DNA of 64,000 nucleotides from NCBI GenBank assembly GCA_002308995.1, contig DBWQ01000007.1:1-64000 (forward strand). The letters are read 5' to 3'. This stretch comes from Clostridiales bacterium UBA1234. GTDB taxonomy: Bacteria > Bacillota > Clostridia > TANB77 > UBA1234. The notes beneath the pieces were generated by a model. That model saw only the letters and a program-made list of their open reading frames with translations. It had not been told where the DNA came from and did not search any database. Positions 1 through 7,894 of the stretch are shown here, piece after piece; position 1 is the stretch's first letter; every line of letters starts with the position of its first letter. The position numbers were made by a program, and so were the translations under genes.

Positions 1-24
1 TCTAACCAACTGAGCTATCAGGCC
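1..24 (-). tRNA. tRNA, 5' part only (cut by window edge)
   Basis: The reverse complement begins GGCCTGATAGCTCAGTTGG, with the T8, A9 and D-arm TAGCTCAG signature of a tRNA. Only about 24 bases lie in the window. The anticodon is outside it, so the amino acid cannot be assigned. It follows tRNA-Val in the same direction and probably shares its promoter. Confidence 0.8.
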
Positions 25-74
25 ATCTCATAAAAAAATCACGCCTCATGCATGATATCGCTTTATAAAAAAAG

Positions 75-150
75 TGGTGGGCACTATAGGGCTCGAACCT
101 ATGACCCCCTGCTTGTAAGGCAGATGCTCTCCCAGCTGAGCTAAGCGCCC
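75..150 (-). tRNA. tRNA-Val (anticodon TAC)
   Basis: This is a 76-base cloverleaf on the minus strand. The acceptor strands GGGCGCT and AGTGCCC pair, with one G-U. The anticodon loop CTTACAA gives anticodon TAC for GTA valine codons, the T-arm contains GGTTCGA, and the CCA end is encoded. It is the first gene of a tRNA cluster running toward the left edge. Confidence 0.95.
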
Positions 151-176
151 ACTTCTCTTTGCCTTGCGACTTCTTA

Positions 177-205
177 AGTATACTTGATGTTACCAAATTT
201 GTCAA
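177..205 (-). promoter_or_regulatory. Sigma-A promoter of tRNA cluster
   Basis: On the minus strand, TTGACA (200-205) and TATACT (177-182) are separated by exactly 17 bases. The TATACT box ends 26 bases before the tRNA-Val 5' end. Confidence 0.85.
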
Positions 206-312
206 CAATTATTTCTATTTTTTTTGAATTTCCCTCTTAGTTGTCATAGGTTTGTAACATAACTATTTTTCTTGAAAAATTTCCCAACATTCTCTCTCCT
301 ATTTTGTTCTTT

Positions 313-1182
313 TTATTGTAACATTTCTAAAATTTCGCTTTTGGAAAACTGATATTTTTTGTTACAAAAATGACACTGAATTTCTGTCACTTCGTCCTCC
401 GCAAGTTCCATTAAATCCTGCTTTCCAATACTCATAATAGCCTCTTTCATTCTCTCTTTGGAACAATCACATTGGTATTTAGGTTTCATTTCTTCTACTT
501 GATACGTTGCTAAATCATCCGAAATATAACATGCAATTTCTGATAGTGTCATATTCTTTTCTAGCATTTCTGTCATGGAAGGAGCTTCTTTAATTCGATT
601 TTCAATGAGTGCAATAATTTGCTCTGGGGTATCTGGCATGATTTGAATCAGATATCCTCCTGCTTTTTTGACACTACCATCTGGATTTACCAAAACGCCA
701 AGGGCCACAGCCGTTGGAATTTGCTCTGATACTGCATAATAATAAGCAAAATCTTCTGCAATTTCTGATGTTTGAAGTGGTACATTCCCAACGTAGGGTT
801 CTTTTAACCCCACATCTTGAATGACATTTAAAGATCCTTTGCCAATGATTCCACTGACATTTAATTTGCCATTTTCTTTGAGTGGTGCCTCTGCAAAAGG
901 ATCTGAAATATATCCTTTGACGTGACCTTGCTGATTGGCTGATACTAATAACTGATGTGCAGGACCATCTCCTAAGATTTGAAGCGTCAACTTGTCTGTT
1001 TCATTTTTCATCATGGTTCCCATGAGTACTCCCATGGTTAAAAGTCTTCCTAGCGCTGCCGTTGGTGTTGGATTTAAGCCATGAATTTTTCTGGCCTCTT
1101 CCACTAACTCTGTACTTTCTATAACGGATATTTTTACCATATCCACATGCGACATACATTTGATTAATTGATCCATTGTCAT
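313..1182 (-). CDS. hslO: Hsp33 redox-regulated chaperone
   Basis: The 289-residue protein matches Hsp33 over its full length. Hsp33 is a cytoplasmic holdase that oxidation activates through its zinc centre. The four zinc-binding cysteines are visible near the C-terminus: C238 and C240 (CDC), then C270 and C273 (CHFC). The N-terminal chaperone domain is complete. The ATG is preceded by AGAAAGGAAC at good spacing, with a second ATG two codons downstream. The gene lies behind the terminator of the cold-shock gene, so it is probably transcribed separately or by read-through. No in-frame CGG codon is present. Confidence 0.95.
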   Translation of the reverse strand: MTMDQLIKCMSHVDMVKISVIESTELVEEARKIHGLNPTPTAALGRLLTMGVLMGTMMKNETDKLTLQILGDGPAHQLLVSANQQGHVKGYISDPFAEAPLKENGKLNVSGIIGKGSLNVIQDVGLKEPYVGNVPLQTSEIAEDFAYYYAVSEQIPTAVALGVLVNPDGSVKKAGGYLIQIMPDTPEQIIALIENRIKEAPSMTEMLEKNMTLSEIACYISDDLATYQVEEMKPKYQCDCSKERMKEAIMSIGKQDLMELAEDEVTEIQCHFCNKKYQFSKSEILEMLQ

Positions 1183-1194
1183 GTTCCTTTCTAT

Positions 1195-1224
1195 AAAAAA
1201 TCCACTAGTATGATACTAGTGGAT
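1195..1224 (-). terminator. Rho-independent terminator of csp
   Basis: A perfect 10-bp stem (TCCACTAGTA / TACTAGTGGA) with a 3-base loop is followed on the minus strand by a run of T. It lies 18 bases after the cold-shock stop codon. Confidence 0.9.
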
Positions 1225-1241
1225 AATTGGCTGATCTATAT

Positions 1242-1454
1242 TTACGAAACAGTTGTTACTGGTGTAACGTTAGCTGCTTGCGCACCTTTCATTCCATCAA
1301 CAATATCGAATTGAACCTCTGCTCCTTCTTCTAATGTCTTATAGCCATCCATTGAGATTGCTGAGAAGTGTACAAATACGTCTGTACCATTTTCTCTTTC
1401 AATAAATCCAAAACCTTTCTCAGCATTAAACCACTTAACTTTACCTCTCTCCAT
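1242..1454 (-). CDS. csp: Cold-shock protein (CspA/B family)
   Basis: This is a small OB-fold single-stranded nucleic-acid chaperone. It contains the RNP1-type motif KGFGFIE and the RNP2-type motif VFVHFSAI. I chose the ATG at 1454 (MERGKVKWF), giving 70 residues, close to the usual 66-70. AAAGGAA lies about 10 bases upstream of it. The longer start at 1481 lacks a ribosome site, and an ATG at 1463 sits too close to AAAGGA. A leader of about 100 bases and a promoter precede the gene, as is common for cold-shock mRNAs. Confidence 0.93.
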   Translation of the reverse strand: MERGKVKWFNAEKGFGFIERENGTDVFVHFSAISMDGYKTLEEGAEVQFDIVDGMKGAQAANVTPVTTVS

Positions 1455-1561
1455 TTCTTTCATTTCCTTTCTTTCGTACATTATTTGTTGCGTTGTCTTT
1501 GGTTAATACCTCCCTTGCTTACAAACGAAGTATGAAATGTCATCTCTTACAACTTACACTT

Positions 1562-1590
1562 AGTTTATCACAGTCAAGATTTCTTGTCAA
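1562..1590 (-). promoter_or_regulatory. Probable promoter of csp
   Basis: On the minus strand, TTGACA (1585-1590), a 17-base spacer and TAAACT (1562-1567). The resulting leader is about 100 bases and contains an isolated strong Shine-Dalgarno-like AAGGGAGG with no start codon at working distance. Confidence 0.6.
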
Positions 1591-1598
1591 AAGAAATC

Positions 1599-2843
1599 CT
1601 ATTTTTTTAGTAATTTTTTTATTTCTTGAATGGCAGTCGTTAATTGTTCATCTTCTTCTGTCTCTTCATTATCTTCAACTTCCACATTTGGCTCTACTCC
1701 CACTTTGTCGATTTTGCTTCCTTTAGGAGAAAAATACTCACTAATTGTCACTTTGACATAGGTGCCGTCATGAAGGCTCTTAAACTCTTGTACAACGCCT
1801 TTTCCATAACTGGTTTTTCCAACTACCAATCCACCATAATCTTTAATTGCTGCTGCCATAATCTCAGAAGCGCTGGCAGAATTTTCGTTGATTAATACCA
1901 CAATCGGAACATCCACACATTTTGAATCAGAATAGATGGCTTCTTCTTCTCCTTGTTTATCTACTGTGTACACAATCTTTCCTGTTGGTAGTAGTTTATC
2001 TGCTACCTTGGTAGCTGTATTTAAAAGTCCACCTGGATTATTTCTTAAATCTAAGATTAACCCATTCACTTTCTTCTCTTGAAATAACTCTTCATACGCA
2101 GTTTTAAATTTTCCAATGACGTTTTCATCAAATGTTGCAAATGTAATATACCCAATGTTATCCTCTAACACCTTATATTTAAACCCTGTGAGTTCCACCC
2201 TTCTTCTTGTAATATTCTTCTCGATGATTTCACTATCACCCGAATCATGAAATCTTTGAAATTTTACTAATACCTTACTGCCACTAGGACCTTTTAAACG
2301 AGAGGCTACCTCTTCTAAAGATACACCTACTACGCTTGCGCCATCCACTTCTAAGATGTAATCACCTGGAAGAACGCCTTCTTCTTCTGCAGGAGAACCT
2401 TCAATAGGAAGAAGCACGATTACGGTTTCTTTTGCTTTATCAAAAGAAACGTACATGCCAACGCCCTCATAATCACCTTCGGTTTCTGTTAGAAAAGAAT
2501 CGGTTTGGTCTTTATCAAAATAAGTAGTATAAGGATCATCTAAAGCACCTAAAAGTCCTCTAATTGCTCCTTCTTCTAGCTTTTCCACATCATACTCTTT
2601 TAAATAATCTTTCTCAACGATGCCCATAACCGTTTTTAATTTTTCAAATTCTCCTTCATAAGGAACAATTTTATCTTCTTTTCTAATGATTTTTTCAATC
2701 ACTTTTTCGCTATTAGCATCTAATAATTCTGCTTCTCTCTTTAGATGAATATAGGTTGTAATACTATAGGTAATGGAAGATGCAATTGCCATCATTACAA
2801 TGACCAAAAACACGATATCCATTCTTTGTTCTTTATCGCTCAT
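1599..2843 (-). CDS. ctpA: S41 carboxy-terminal processing protease (CtpA/Prc-like)
   Basis: The 414-residue protein has an N-terminal membrane anchor (about residues 9-30), a PDZ domain (about 115-195, with GDYILEVDG) and an S41 peptidase domain. The catalytic serine is in NSASASE and the lysine in GKTSYGKG, the Ser-Lys dyad of this family. It would cleave extracytoplasmic proteins from the C-terminal side. The C-terminus is acidic. The gene overlaps the end of the YibE/F gene by 11 bases, so the two are co-translated, and GGGGAG precedes the ATG. Confidence 0.93.
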   Translation of the reverse strand: MSDKEQRMDIVFLVIVMMAIASSITYSITTYIHLKREAELLDANSEKVIEKIIRKEDKIVPYEGEFEKLKTVMGIVEKDYLKEYDVEKLEEGAIRGLLGALDDPYTTYFDKDQTDSFLTETEGDYEGVGMYVSFDKAKETVIVLLPIEGSPAEEEGVLPGDYILEVDGASVVGVSLEEVASRLKGPSGSKVLVKFQRFHDSGDSEIIEKNITRRRVELTGFKYKVLEDNIGYITFATFDENVIGKFKTAYEELFQEKKVNGLILDLRNNPGGLLNTATKVADKLLPTGKIVYTVDKQGEEEAIYSDSKCVDVPIVVLINENSASASEIMAAAIKDYGGLVVGKTSYGKGVVQEFKSLHDGTYVKVTISEYFSPKGSKIDKVGVEPNVEVEDNEETEEDEQLTTAIQEIKKLLKK

Positions 2844-4029
2844 AGCTTTCTCTCCCCTTTTTTTGCTTTTTTCCCATCATTAGTCCACTGCTAATTGCGG
2901 TAATTGGTATGGTAAGCACTAAACCAATACTCCCTGCAATAGAACGTAAGATTTCTTCAGAAATAATCTCTTGATTAATAATCTTCTCGATACTTAAACC
3001 ACCTAAAACCTGAAGTAATATGGTTAATACGGCACCACCTACATAAGCCAAAATAAGGGTGTTCGTCATCGTTCCAATCATATCGCGTCCAATATTCATT
3101 CCTGCCTTAATTAACCTCGGCGTTGTAATCTCTGGATTCTCGTCTTTAAGCTCAAATAACGCAGAAGATAAAGACATTCCCACATCCATACATGCTCCCA
3201 ACGCTCCGATAATAATTCCTGAAAACAAAATGCCTCTAAAATCAAATCCTTTTGCCACACCAGCAAGTACGGTAATGGTACCAGTTTCTTCACACATACC
3301 ACTTAAAGAAAACAAGTTACCAAATACTAACGCCAAAATTCCAGAAACAATAATACCTCCACATGTACCAATCATAGCTGCATACGATTTCTTTTTAAAA
3401 CCACCTATGATAAGGAACGTGAGAATAATCGTTAAAATAGAAATCACAATCGTCAACATGAGTGGATTTTTCCCTTTAATAATGCCTGGTATCATCACTT
3501 CAAAAATTAGCAAAACTGTTATGAACAAACCTATGATGGATTTGATTCCCTTAACACCACCAATTAAGACAACTGTTAAAACAAATATGAAAAATAATAA
3601 GATAATATAACTCGTTGAATTACGATACACTACTTCTGCGCTCACTAATTGATTATCTTGAAAGGTAGTATAGACAAAAACCTTATCTCCTACCTTATAT
3701 GGTTTAGCATAGTTTGTCGTATCAATATAGTATGTTAAACTTGCGGTTGTGTTATAAGTTGTTTTGATATCGTGATCATTAATAAAAATCCTTAAGTCTT
3801 GATACTTTCCTTGCATTTCATCTTCTGAATCATAGGGATTTCCCGCTTCAATAACTTTTGCTTTCAAGGTTTCAAAACGAAAAGAAGGCGCTTTTGTTTC
3901 CTCCACTTGTTCTTCACCTGATACCACTGATTCCCCACTCTCTATCATTTCTTCCAACGTTTCTTCTATCGCAAAAACTACTGAACATAGACTTACTAAA
4001 AGCCATGTTAGCAGAAATATTCTTTTCAA
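2833..4029 (-). CDS. YibE/F-family membrane protein
   Basis: This is a YibE/F-like integral membrane protein of unknown biochemical role. A signal peptide or first membrane segment (FLLTWLLVSLCSVVFA) is followed by a soluble region of about 100 residues. Then come about seven to eight hydrophobic helices with glycine-rich turns. I prefer the TTG start at 4029 (398 residues), because AGAGGTGG sits 5-6 bases before it. The in-frame GTG at 4038 overlaps that ribosome site. The gene is co-transcribed with ctpA, which overlaps its 3' end. Confidence 0.85.
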   Translation of the reverse strand: MKRIFLLTWLLVSLCSVVFAIEETLEEMIESGESVVSGEEQVEETKAPSFRFETLKAKVIEAGNPYDSEDEMQGKYQDLRIFINDHDIKTTYNTTASLTYYIDTTNYAKPYKVGDKVFVYTTFQDNQLVSAEVVYRNSTSYIILLFFIFVLTVVLIGGVKGIKSIIGLFITVLLIFEVMIPGIIKGKNPLMLTIVISILTIILTFLIIGGFKKKSYAAMIGTCGGIIVSGILALVFGNLFSLSGMCEETGTITVLAGVAKGFDFRGILFSGIIIGALGACMDVGMSLSSALFELKDENPEITTPRLIKAGMNIGRDMIGTMTNTLILAYVGGAVLTILLQVLGGLSIEKIINQEIISEEILRSIAGSIGLVLTIPITAISSGLMMGKKQKKGRESYER

Positions 4030-4103
4030 AAAAACCACCTCTTATTTATTGTACTACTTGCATTTTTGAAAAGCAAGAAAGAGTCGCAATTCATTAAGAA
4101 TTT

Positions 4104-4151
4104 ACAAAAACTCAGAAACATCACCTAACCTTAAGTGAATTGTCTCTGAGT
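4104..4151 (-). terminator. Terminator of tatD
   Basis: An imperfect hairpin (outer arms ACTCAGA and TCTGAGT, inner TTCAC/GTGA) is followed on the minus strand by TTTTTG. It begins shortly after the tatD stop codon. Confidence 0.75.
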
Positions 4152-4164
4152 CCATGTATATTTT

Positions 4165-4938
4165 TTATATTGAAATTCGGTAAAAGCGTTTGGCATTTTC
4201 CGTTGTTTTCTTAGCTAGTTCTGTAAGAGAAATCCCTCGAAGTTCTGCTATTTTGGTTGCGGTGTATAACACGTTTGCCGGTTCATTTCTCTTGCCTCGA
4301 AATGGCTCTGGCGAAAGGTAGGGAGCGTCCGTCTCAACAAGAAGTTTATCAATAGGAATTTCTTTGGCAACATCTAAAAGTCCTTTGGCATTTTTAAAAG
4401 TGACGGGCCCTGCAAGGGAAATATACGCATCTAATTTTAGCATTTCTTTTAGAATTTCCATGCTAGAAGAAAAGCAGTGCATCACAAATCCATTTTCAAT
4501 TTTGTTTTCTTTTAATACTTTTAGCATGTCCATATCAGAGTCTCTGGAGTGAATACATACCGGAAGTTTTAGGTCATTTGCAAGTTTGATTTGCTCTATA
4601 AAATACTTTGCTTGCGTTTCTTTGTTGGTTTCTTCGTAGTGGTAATCTAAGCCCACTTCGCCAATGGCAACCACTTTTTTATTTTGCGAAAGTTCTCTTA
4701 AAAATGTCACATCCGTTTCGCAATTACATTCATCTGGATGCATTCCAATGGCAGCATAAATACCATCATATTTTTCAGCAAGTTCAATCGCTTCCAGCGA
4801 AGTTTCTTTGCTATATCCCATATTGATGAGTGTGGTCACTCCACATTTTTTTGCATTTTGAATAATAGTCTCTACTTCTCCAATAAATTGTTCATCCATC
4901 AAATGTGTATGAGAATCGACAAGTTCTATTTGATTCAT
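4165..4938 (-). CDS. tatD: TatD-family metal-dependent hydrolase
   Basis: The 257-residue TIM-barrel metallohydrolase belongs to the TatD/YcfH DNase family. Metal ligands are visible in order: HTH (DSHTHL), E in IGEVGLDYHY, H in CIHSRD, H in MHCFSS and D in VETDAPY. The start is set at 4938, where TAGGAGAAAAAAG precedes the ATG. The longer in-frame start at 4971 has no ribosome site. The gene is followed by its own terminator. In Bacillus the tatD homologue is near metG, and here metG is also close (7895-9895). Confidence 0.93.
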   Translation of the reverse strand: MNQIELVDSHTHLMDEQFIGEVETIIQNAKKCGVTTLINMGYSKETSLEAIELAEKYDGIYAAIGMHPDECNCETDVTFLRELSQNKKVVAIGEVGLDYHYEETNKETQAKYFIEQIKLANDLKLPVCIHSRDSDMDMLKVLKENKIENGFVMHCFSSSMEILKEMLKLDAYISLAGPVTFKNAKGLLDVAKEIPIDKLLVETDAPYLSPEPFRGKRNEPANVLYTATKIAELRGISLTELAKKTTENAKRFYRISI

Positions 4939-5084
4939 CTTTTTTCTCCTATAATATCGACTTATAGTCAACGATTAGATAAAATATTATTTGATAAAAG
5001 AAATTTACAGAGCGGTTTGCCATCCTCTTTCCATTCATCTTTACCTTTTTAAACCTTTTCGTACAGCGAAAGGAGATGGTGCAT

Positions 5085-5144
5085 ATGGTACATATCGAAT
5101 ACTTAGAACTCATCTTAAAAGTTGTACTCATAGCCATTATCTAA
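5085..5144 (+). CDS. Putative type I toxin peptide (Hol-Tox/TxpA-like), 19 residues
   Basis: This tiny plus-strand ORF encodes MVHIEYLELILKVVLIAII, a short hydrophobic helix. AGGAG sits 9 bases before the ATG. Its layout resembles Firmicutes holin-like type I toxins, which have about 30 residues and a Lys-rich tail. Directly after the stop, one frame over, lies a reading LKKDKKIITLS that resembles such a tail. The ORF may thus have lost one base, or may be a natural short form. An antisense RNA unit converges on its 3' end. No good promoter is seen on the plus strand. The assignment rests on layout, not on close sequence identity. Confidence 0.5.
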   Translation: MVHIEYLELILKVVLIAII

Positions 5145-5238
5145 AAAAAGATAAAAAAATAATCACTCTGTCTTAGCCGGGACTAGTGATTACTTTCGCA
5201 ATTTCAGGCTAACCGCTTCATGCGGATTTCCTTTGTCT
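5145..5238 (-). ncRNA. Probable antisense antitoxin RNA
   Basis: A complete minus-strand transcription unit of about 95 bases carries no ORF. Its promoter (5245-5273) is followed by a stem-loop TAATCACT (5160-5167) / AGTGATTA (5185-5192) and a run of T. It ends right at the 3' end of the toxin-like ORF, overlapping its mRNA tail, as in the txpA/RatA arrangement. Ends are inferred from promoter and terminator positions. Confidence 0.55.
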
Positions 5239-5244
5239 ATTTTC

Positions 5245-5273
5245 ATTTTATACAATTGTATCAAAAAAGTCAA
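5245..5273 (-). promoter_or_regulatory. Promoter of antisense RNA
   Basis: On the minus strand, TTGACT (5268-5273), a 17-base spacer and TAAAAT (5245-5250). No coding sequence follows it before a terminator, so it appears dedicated to a small RNA. Confidence 0.65.
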
Positions 5274-5287
5274 CTGTTTTTTTCATA

Positions 5288-7681
5288 TTATTCTATTTCT
5301 ACTCCTACTCGTTTTTGTCCCAGATGCTGCTCTTTTTCATCTTGAATGGCTCTGCTCGACTGCAAAATGCGATACGAATGACGATACTCATCATCATCTC
5401 CATGTGCTTTTTGAATGTTTGACATGGCAAGATATCCATTTTCTTTTGTTTTTTCTCTTGCATTCGTTCCATCAAATTTAAAATAAAATTCTCCTAGTCT
5501 AATAGTATTCCATGCATGTCCCGCCTCTGATCTATATTGATCATCTCCATGCGTCATATAGGCATGAAGGCCTCGCATGGAAAGCAAATTTTTTAGGCAA
5601 AAAGAATCTCCTGAACACACTACTAACCCATCTAAAAAAGCACCCTCTAAGTTTCTGCACTTCACTCTACGTCTCCAATCATTTTCATGATCTTCCTGAA
5701 TCGCTTCCTCATCATACTCGGTATTTTGGGCATACTTTTCATAGATTTTCTTAAAAATGATGCTCTCTTCCATTAAATCTCCTTCACGCTCATCACATGC
5801 ATAAGGAATATCTTCTAACAATGCATTCACCTTTTGCAAAATTTGAATCATTTTCTCTCTTGAGTAGATATCATTTGTTCCCAAAATACGTCGAACATCT
5901 CGGTCGTGGTCATCCTCATCACCCACCATAACATATTGATACTGGTCATTTTGCATTAATTCTTCTAGTGGAATTTCAGATATGTGATCAACTTTTAGCA
6001 TGTGTGAATCCATCTCATGGATCAAAGACTTGTCTGAAAGACTTTGTGCAAGCAAATATTTAAGATGAATGTCCATCTCTTCATGATGATTTAGGTACTC
6101 TTTCACATACGTTTCGTCACGAAAAGCAAGAATCATGCTCGCCATTTTAGTAGGTGGCAAATCTACTTTTTCAATATACTGTTTTATCAAGTTTTGATCT
6201 GGAAGCATCATAATCAATTTCACTTGCTCATTTTCACTAAGTGACTCTCTTTCATTTTCTAATTTTTCTATCAATTGTTCTTTGCTGAATCCTTGAGCCT
6301 CCATAACACGAGGAGAGTAGTCGCTTAAATCAATGATTCCTTTTTGGTATTGCTCCATAATCAAAGCATCGTTGTTGGTGCGAATAATCGCACGCGCCAA
6401 GCAACCATTAAAGAGCTCCATATACTTTAAATCGGGATTTCTATCACTAAATCCCTGAATTCTTTCTAGTATATATCTTACTGCTACCACATTTCGAGTC
6501 GATGCCACTAAGTCAATTTGATCGATAAAGCGAATGCGTTTTTCAATTGTTTTTTCATGCAGTATCGCTAGAACAAAAGAAGCGTAATCTGAAAGTTCAT
6601 TTTTTTGATTATATTCCATACTCGCATCAAAATGTTCCAAATTAGCAAGCTGCGCTATTTTCACTATCGAAGCAGAATGCAAATTGGTATCATATTGAAG
6701 TAGTGTCGCAATGATTTTTTGAAATTGTGCTATTTGCGGTTTTACATCTTGTGCATCTTTTTGAAGTATGTTTAGTTTACCATGGCAATTGTCAAGCAAT
6801 TGTTCATACACATCATCTTCTAAAAAGTAGTAATCATTGATTAGATTTTCCATCATCTCAAGGCGATTCTCTATCGCTACCTGATGTTTTTTCCAATGAG
6901 TATCTATCACTTCTGCTAAAATCATTTGGTTTTCTTTGATGGATAAATCCACATGCTGATCAAAAAAGTGAAGAACTTCATCTACAAGCATTGGAGAACT
7001 AGAAGCACACTCCTGAAAACAAGGAAACTCTTTTAAATGTTCTAAAGCTTGAGAAACAAAATGGGAATCCACCATGTAGTAATGCATAAAATGAGCAATC
7101 AATAATTCATAATTTTCCATATCCTCATTCGATAGTGTAAAATTTTTTCCCTCTGCACTTGGAGAAAAAGCATTTCTAATTAAACTACTAATTTCAAGCA
7201 TGTCAATACTATCTTGTGCTGTAGCATAATAAAAAATAGCATTTAAATACTGATGAAACGTGATATCTTTACATGTTTTTAAATGATGAAGAAGTGTTTG
7301 AATCGTGCCTTTTTCTTCCCTACTTCCTTTCCAATCTTTGATACACAAGAGTGCATTTTTCCCTATTCTTTTTTTGATAGCTAAGTACTCTGCAATGACG
7401 AGAGGATTTTTTAGAATTTCTTTTTGAACGACATTCTCAAAAAAAGAATCATCTCCTAAATAAAAACAAAGGCTCCCCACAAAATCTTCGTCTTGTACTT
7501 TTTGTTCTAAAACAACGTTTTTTACAAATTCGATATCCACTTTACTTGCGTACGCTAAAAAATCGATGCCATTTTCCATGGACAAAATCTCTGTCAAATG
7601 CTCTTTAAAATAGAGAATATCTTCTCGACTAAAATCTTCATCATTTTCAATTTTTTGGTTCCATACTTCTATGATTTCCAT
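5288..7681 (-). CDS. Large protein with C-terminal transglutaminase-like domain
   Basis: This is a 797-residue, probably cytoplasmic protein with no signal peptide or membrane segment. Roughly residues 1-640 are mostly alpha-helical, acidic and unrecognised. The C-terminal part (about 680-785) has a transglutaminase-like core. Candidate catalytic residues are Cys in VVCSGDSFCLKNLL, His in GHAWNTI and Asp in FKFDGTN, the Cys-His-Asp order of that superfamily. Its substrate is unknown. It is a single gene behind a near-perfect promoter with a short hairpin leader (7702-7720), suggesting strong expression. A second protein with the same kind of domain lies at 60562-62482. Confidence 0.75.
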   Translation of the reverse strand: MEIIEVWNQKIENDEDFSREDILYFKEHLTEILSMENGIDFLAYASKVDIEFVKNVVLEQKVQDEDFVGSLCFYLGDDSFFENVVQKEILKNPLVIAEYLAIKKRIGKNALLCIKDWKGSREEKGTIQTLLHHLKTCKDITFHQYLNAIFYYATAQDSIDMLEISSLIRNAFSPSAEGKNFTLSNEDMENYELLIAHFMHYYMVDSHFVSQALEHLKEFPCFQECASSSPMLVDEVLHFFDQHVDLSIKENQMILAEVIDTHWKKHQVAIENRLEMMENLINDYYFLEDDVYEQLLDNCHGKLNILQKDAQDVKPQIAQFQKIIATLLQYDTNLHSASIVKIAQLANLEHFDASMEYNQKNELSDYASFVLAILHEKTIEKRIRFIDQIDLVASTRNVVAVRYILERIQGFSDRNPDLKYMELFNGCLARAIIRTNNDALIMEQYQKGIIDLSDYSPRVMEAQGFSKEQLIEKLENERESLSENEQVKLIMMLPDQNLIKQYIEKVDLPPTKMASMILAFRDETYVKEYLNHHEEMDIHLKYLLAQSLSDKSLIHEMDSHMLKVDHISEIPLEELMQNDQYQYVMVGDEDDHDRDVRRILGTNDIYSREKMIQILQKVNALLEDIPYACDEREGDLMEESIIFKKIYEKYAQNTEYDEEAIQEDHENDWRRRVKCRNLEGAFLDGLVVCSGDSFCLKNLLSMRGLHAYMTHGDDQYRSEAGHAWNTIRLGEFYFKFDGTNAREKTKENGYLAMSNIQKAHGDDDEYRHSYRILQSSRAIQDEKEQHLGQKRVGVEIE

Positions 7682-7734
7682 ACCACTACCCCTTTGGAAA
7701 TCGATGCTTTTACAAGCATCTTTCTATTGGGGGC

Positions 7735-7763
7735 ATTATATCATTGTATATCGATTATGTCAA
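7735..7763 (-). promoter_or_regulatory. Consensus sigma-A promoter of 797-residue gene
   Basis: On the minus strand, TTGACA (7758-7763), a 17-base spacer and TATAAT (7735-7740), a full match to consensus. Transcription would start just before a small hairpin, GATGCTT/AAGCATC, in the leader. Confidence 0.9.
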
Positions 7764-7841
7764 TCTAGTAGAGAACTTTCCGACTTTATTTTTACACTTT
7801 TTCCTATTTAGAACCTTCTTGGCATGATTGGAAATCATTTA

Positions 7842-7878
7842 CAAAAAATAGCAGGCTTTTCGCGCCTGCTATTTTTGT
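7842..7878 (-). terminator. Terminator of metG
   Basis: The minus-strand hairpin AATAGCAGGC / GCCTGCTATT is followed by TTTTTTG, 17 bases after the metG stop. Confidence 0.9.
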
Positions 7879-7894
7879 ATTTTCAACAAATGAT

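Noticed and set aside
1..208. ORF of 68 residues at the left edge
   Set aside because: It runs across two tRNA genes and has no protein signature.
3059..3610. Long antisense ORF opposite the YibE/F gene
   Set aside because: It is the shadow of a hydrophobic coding frame, with no ribosome site and no family match.
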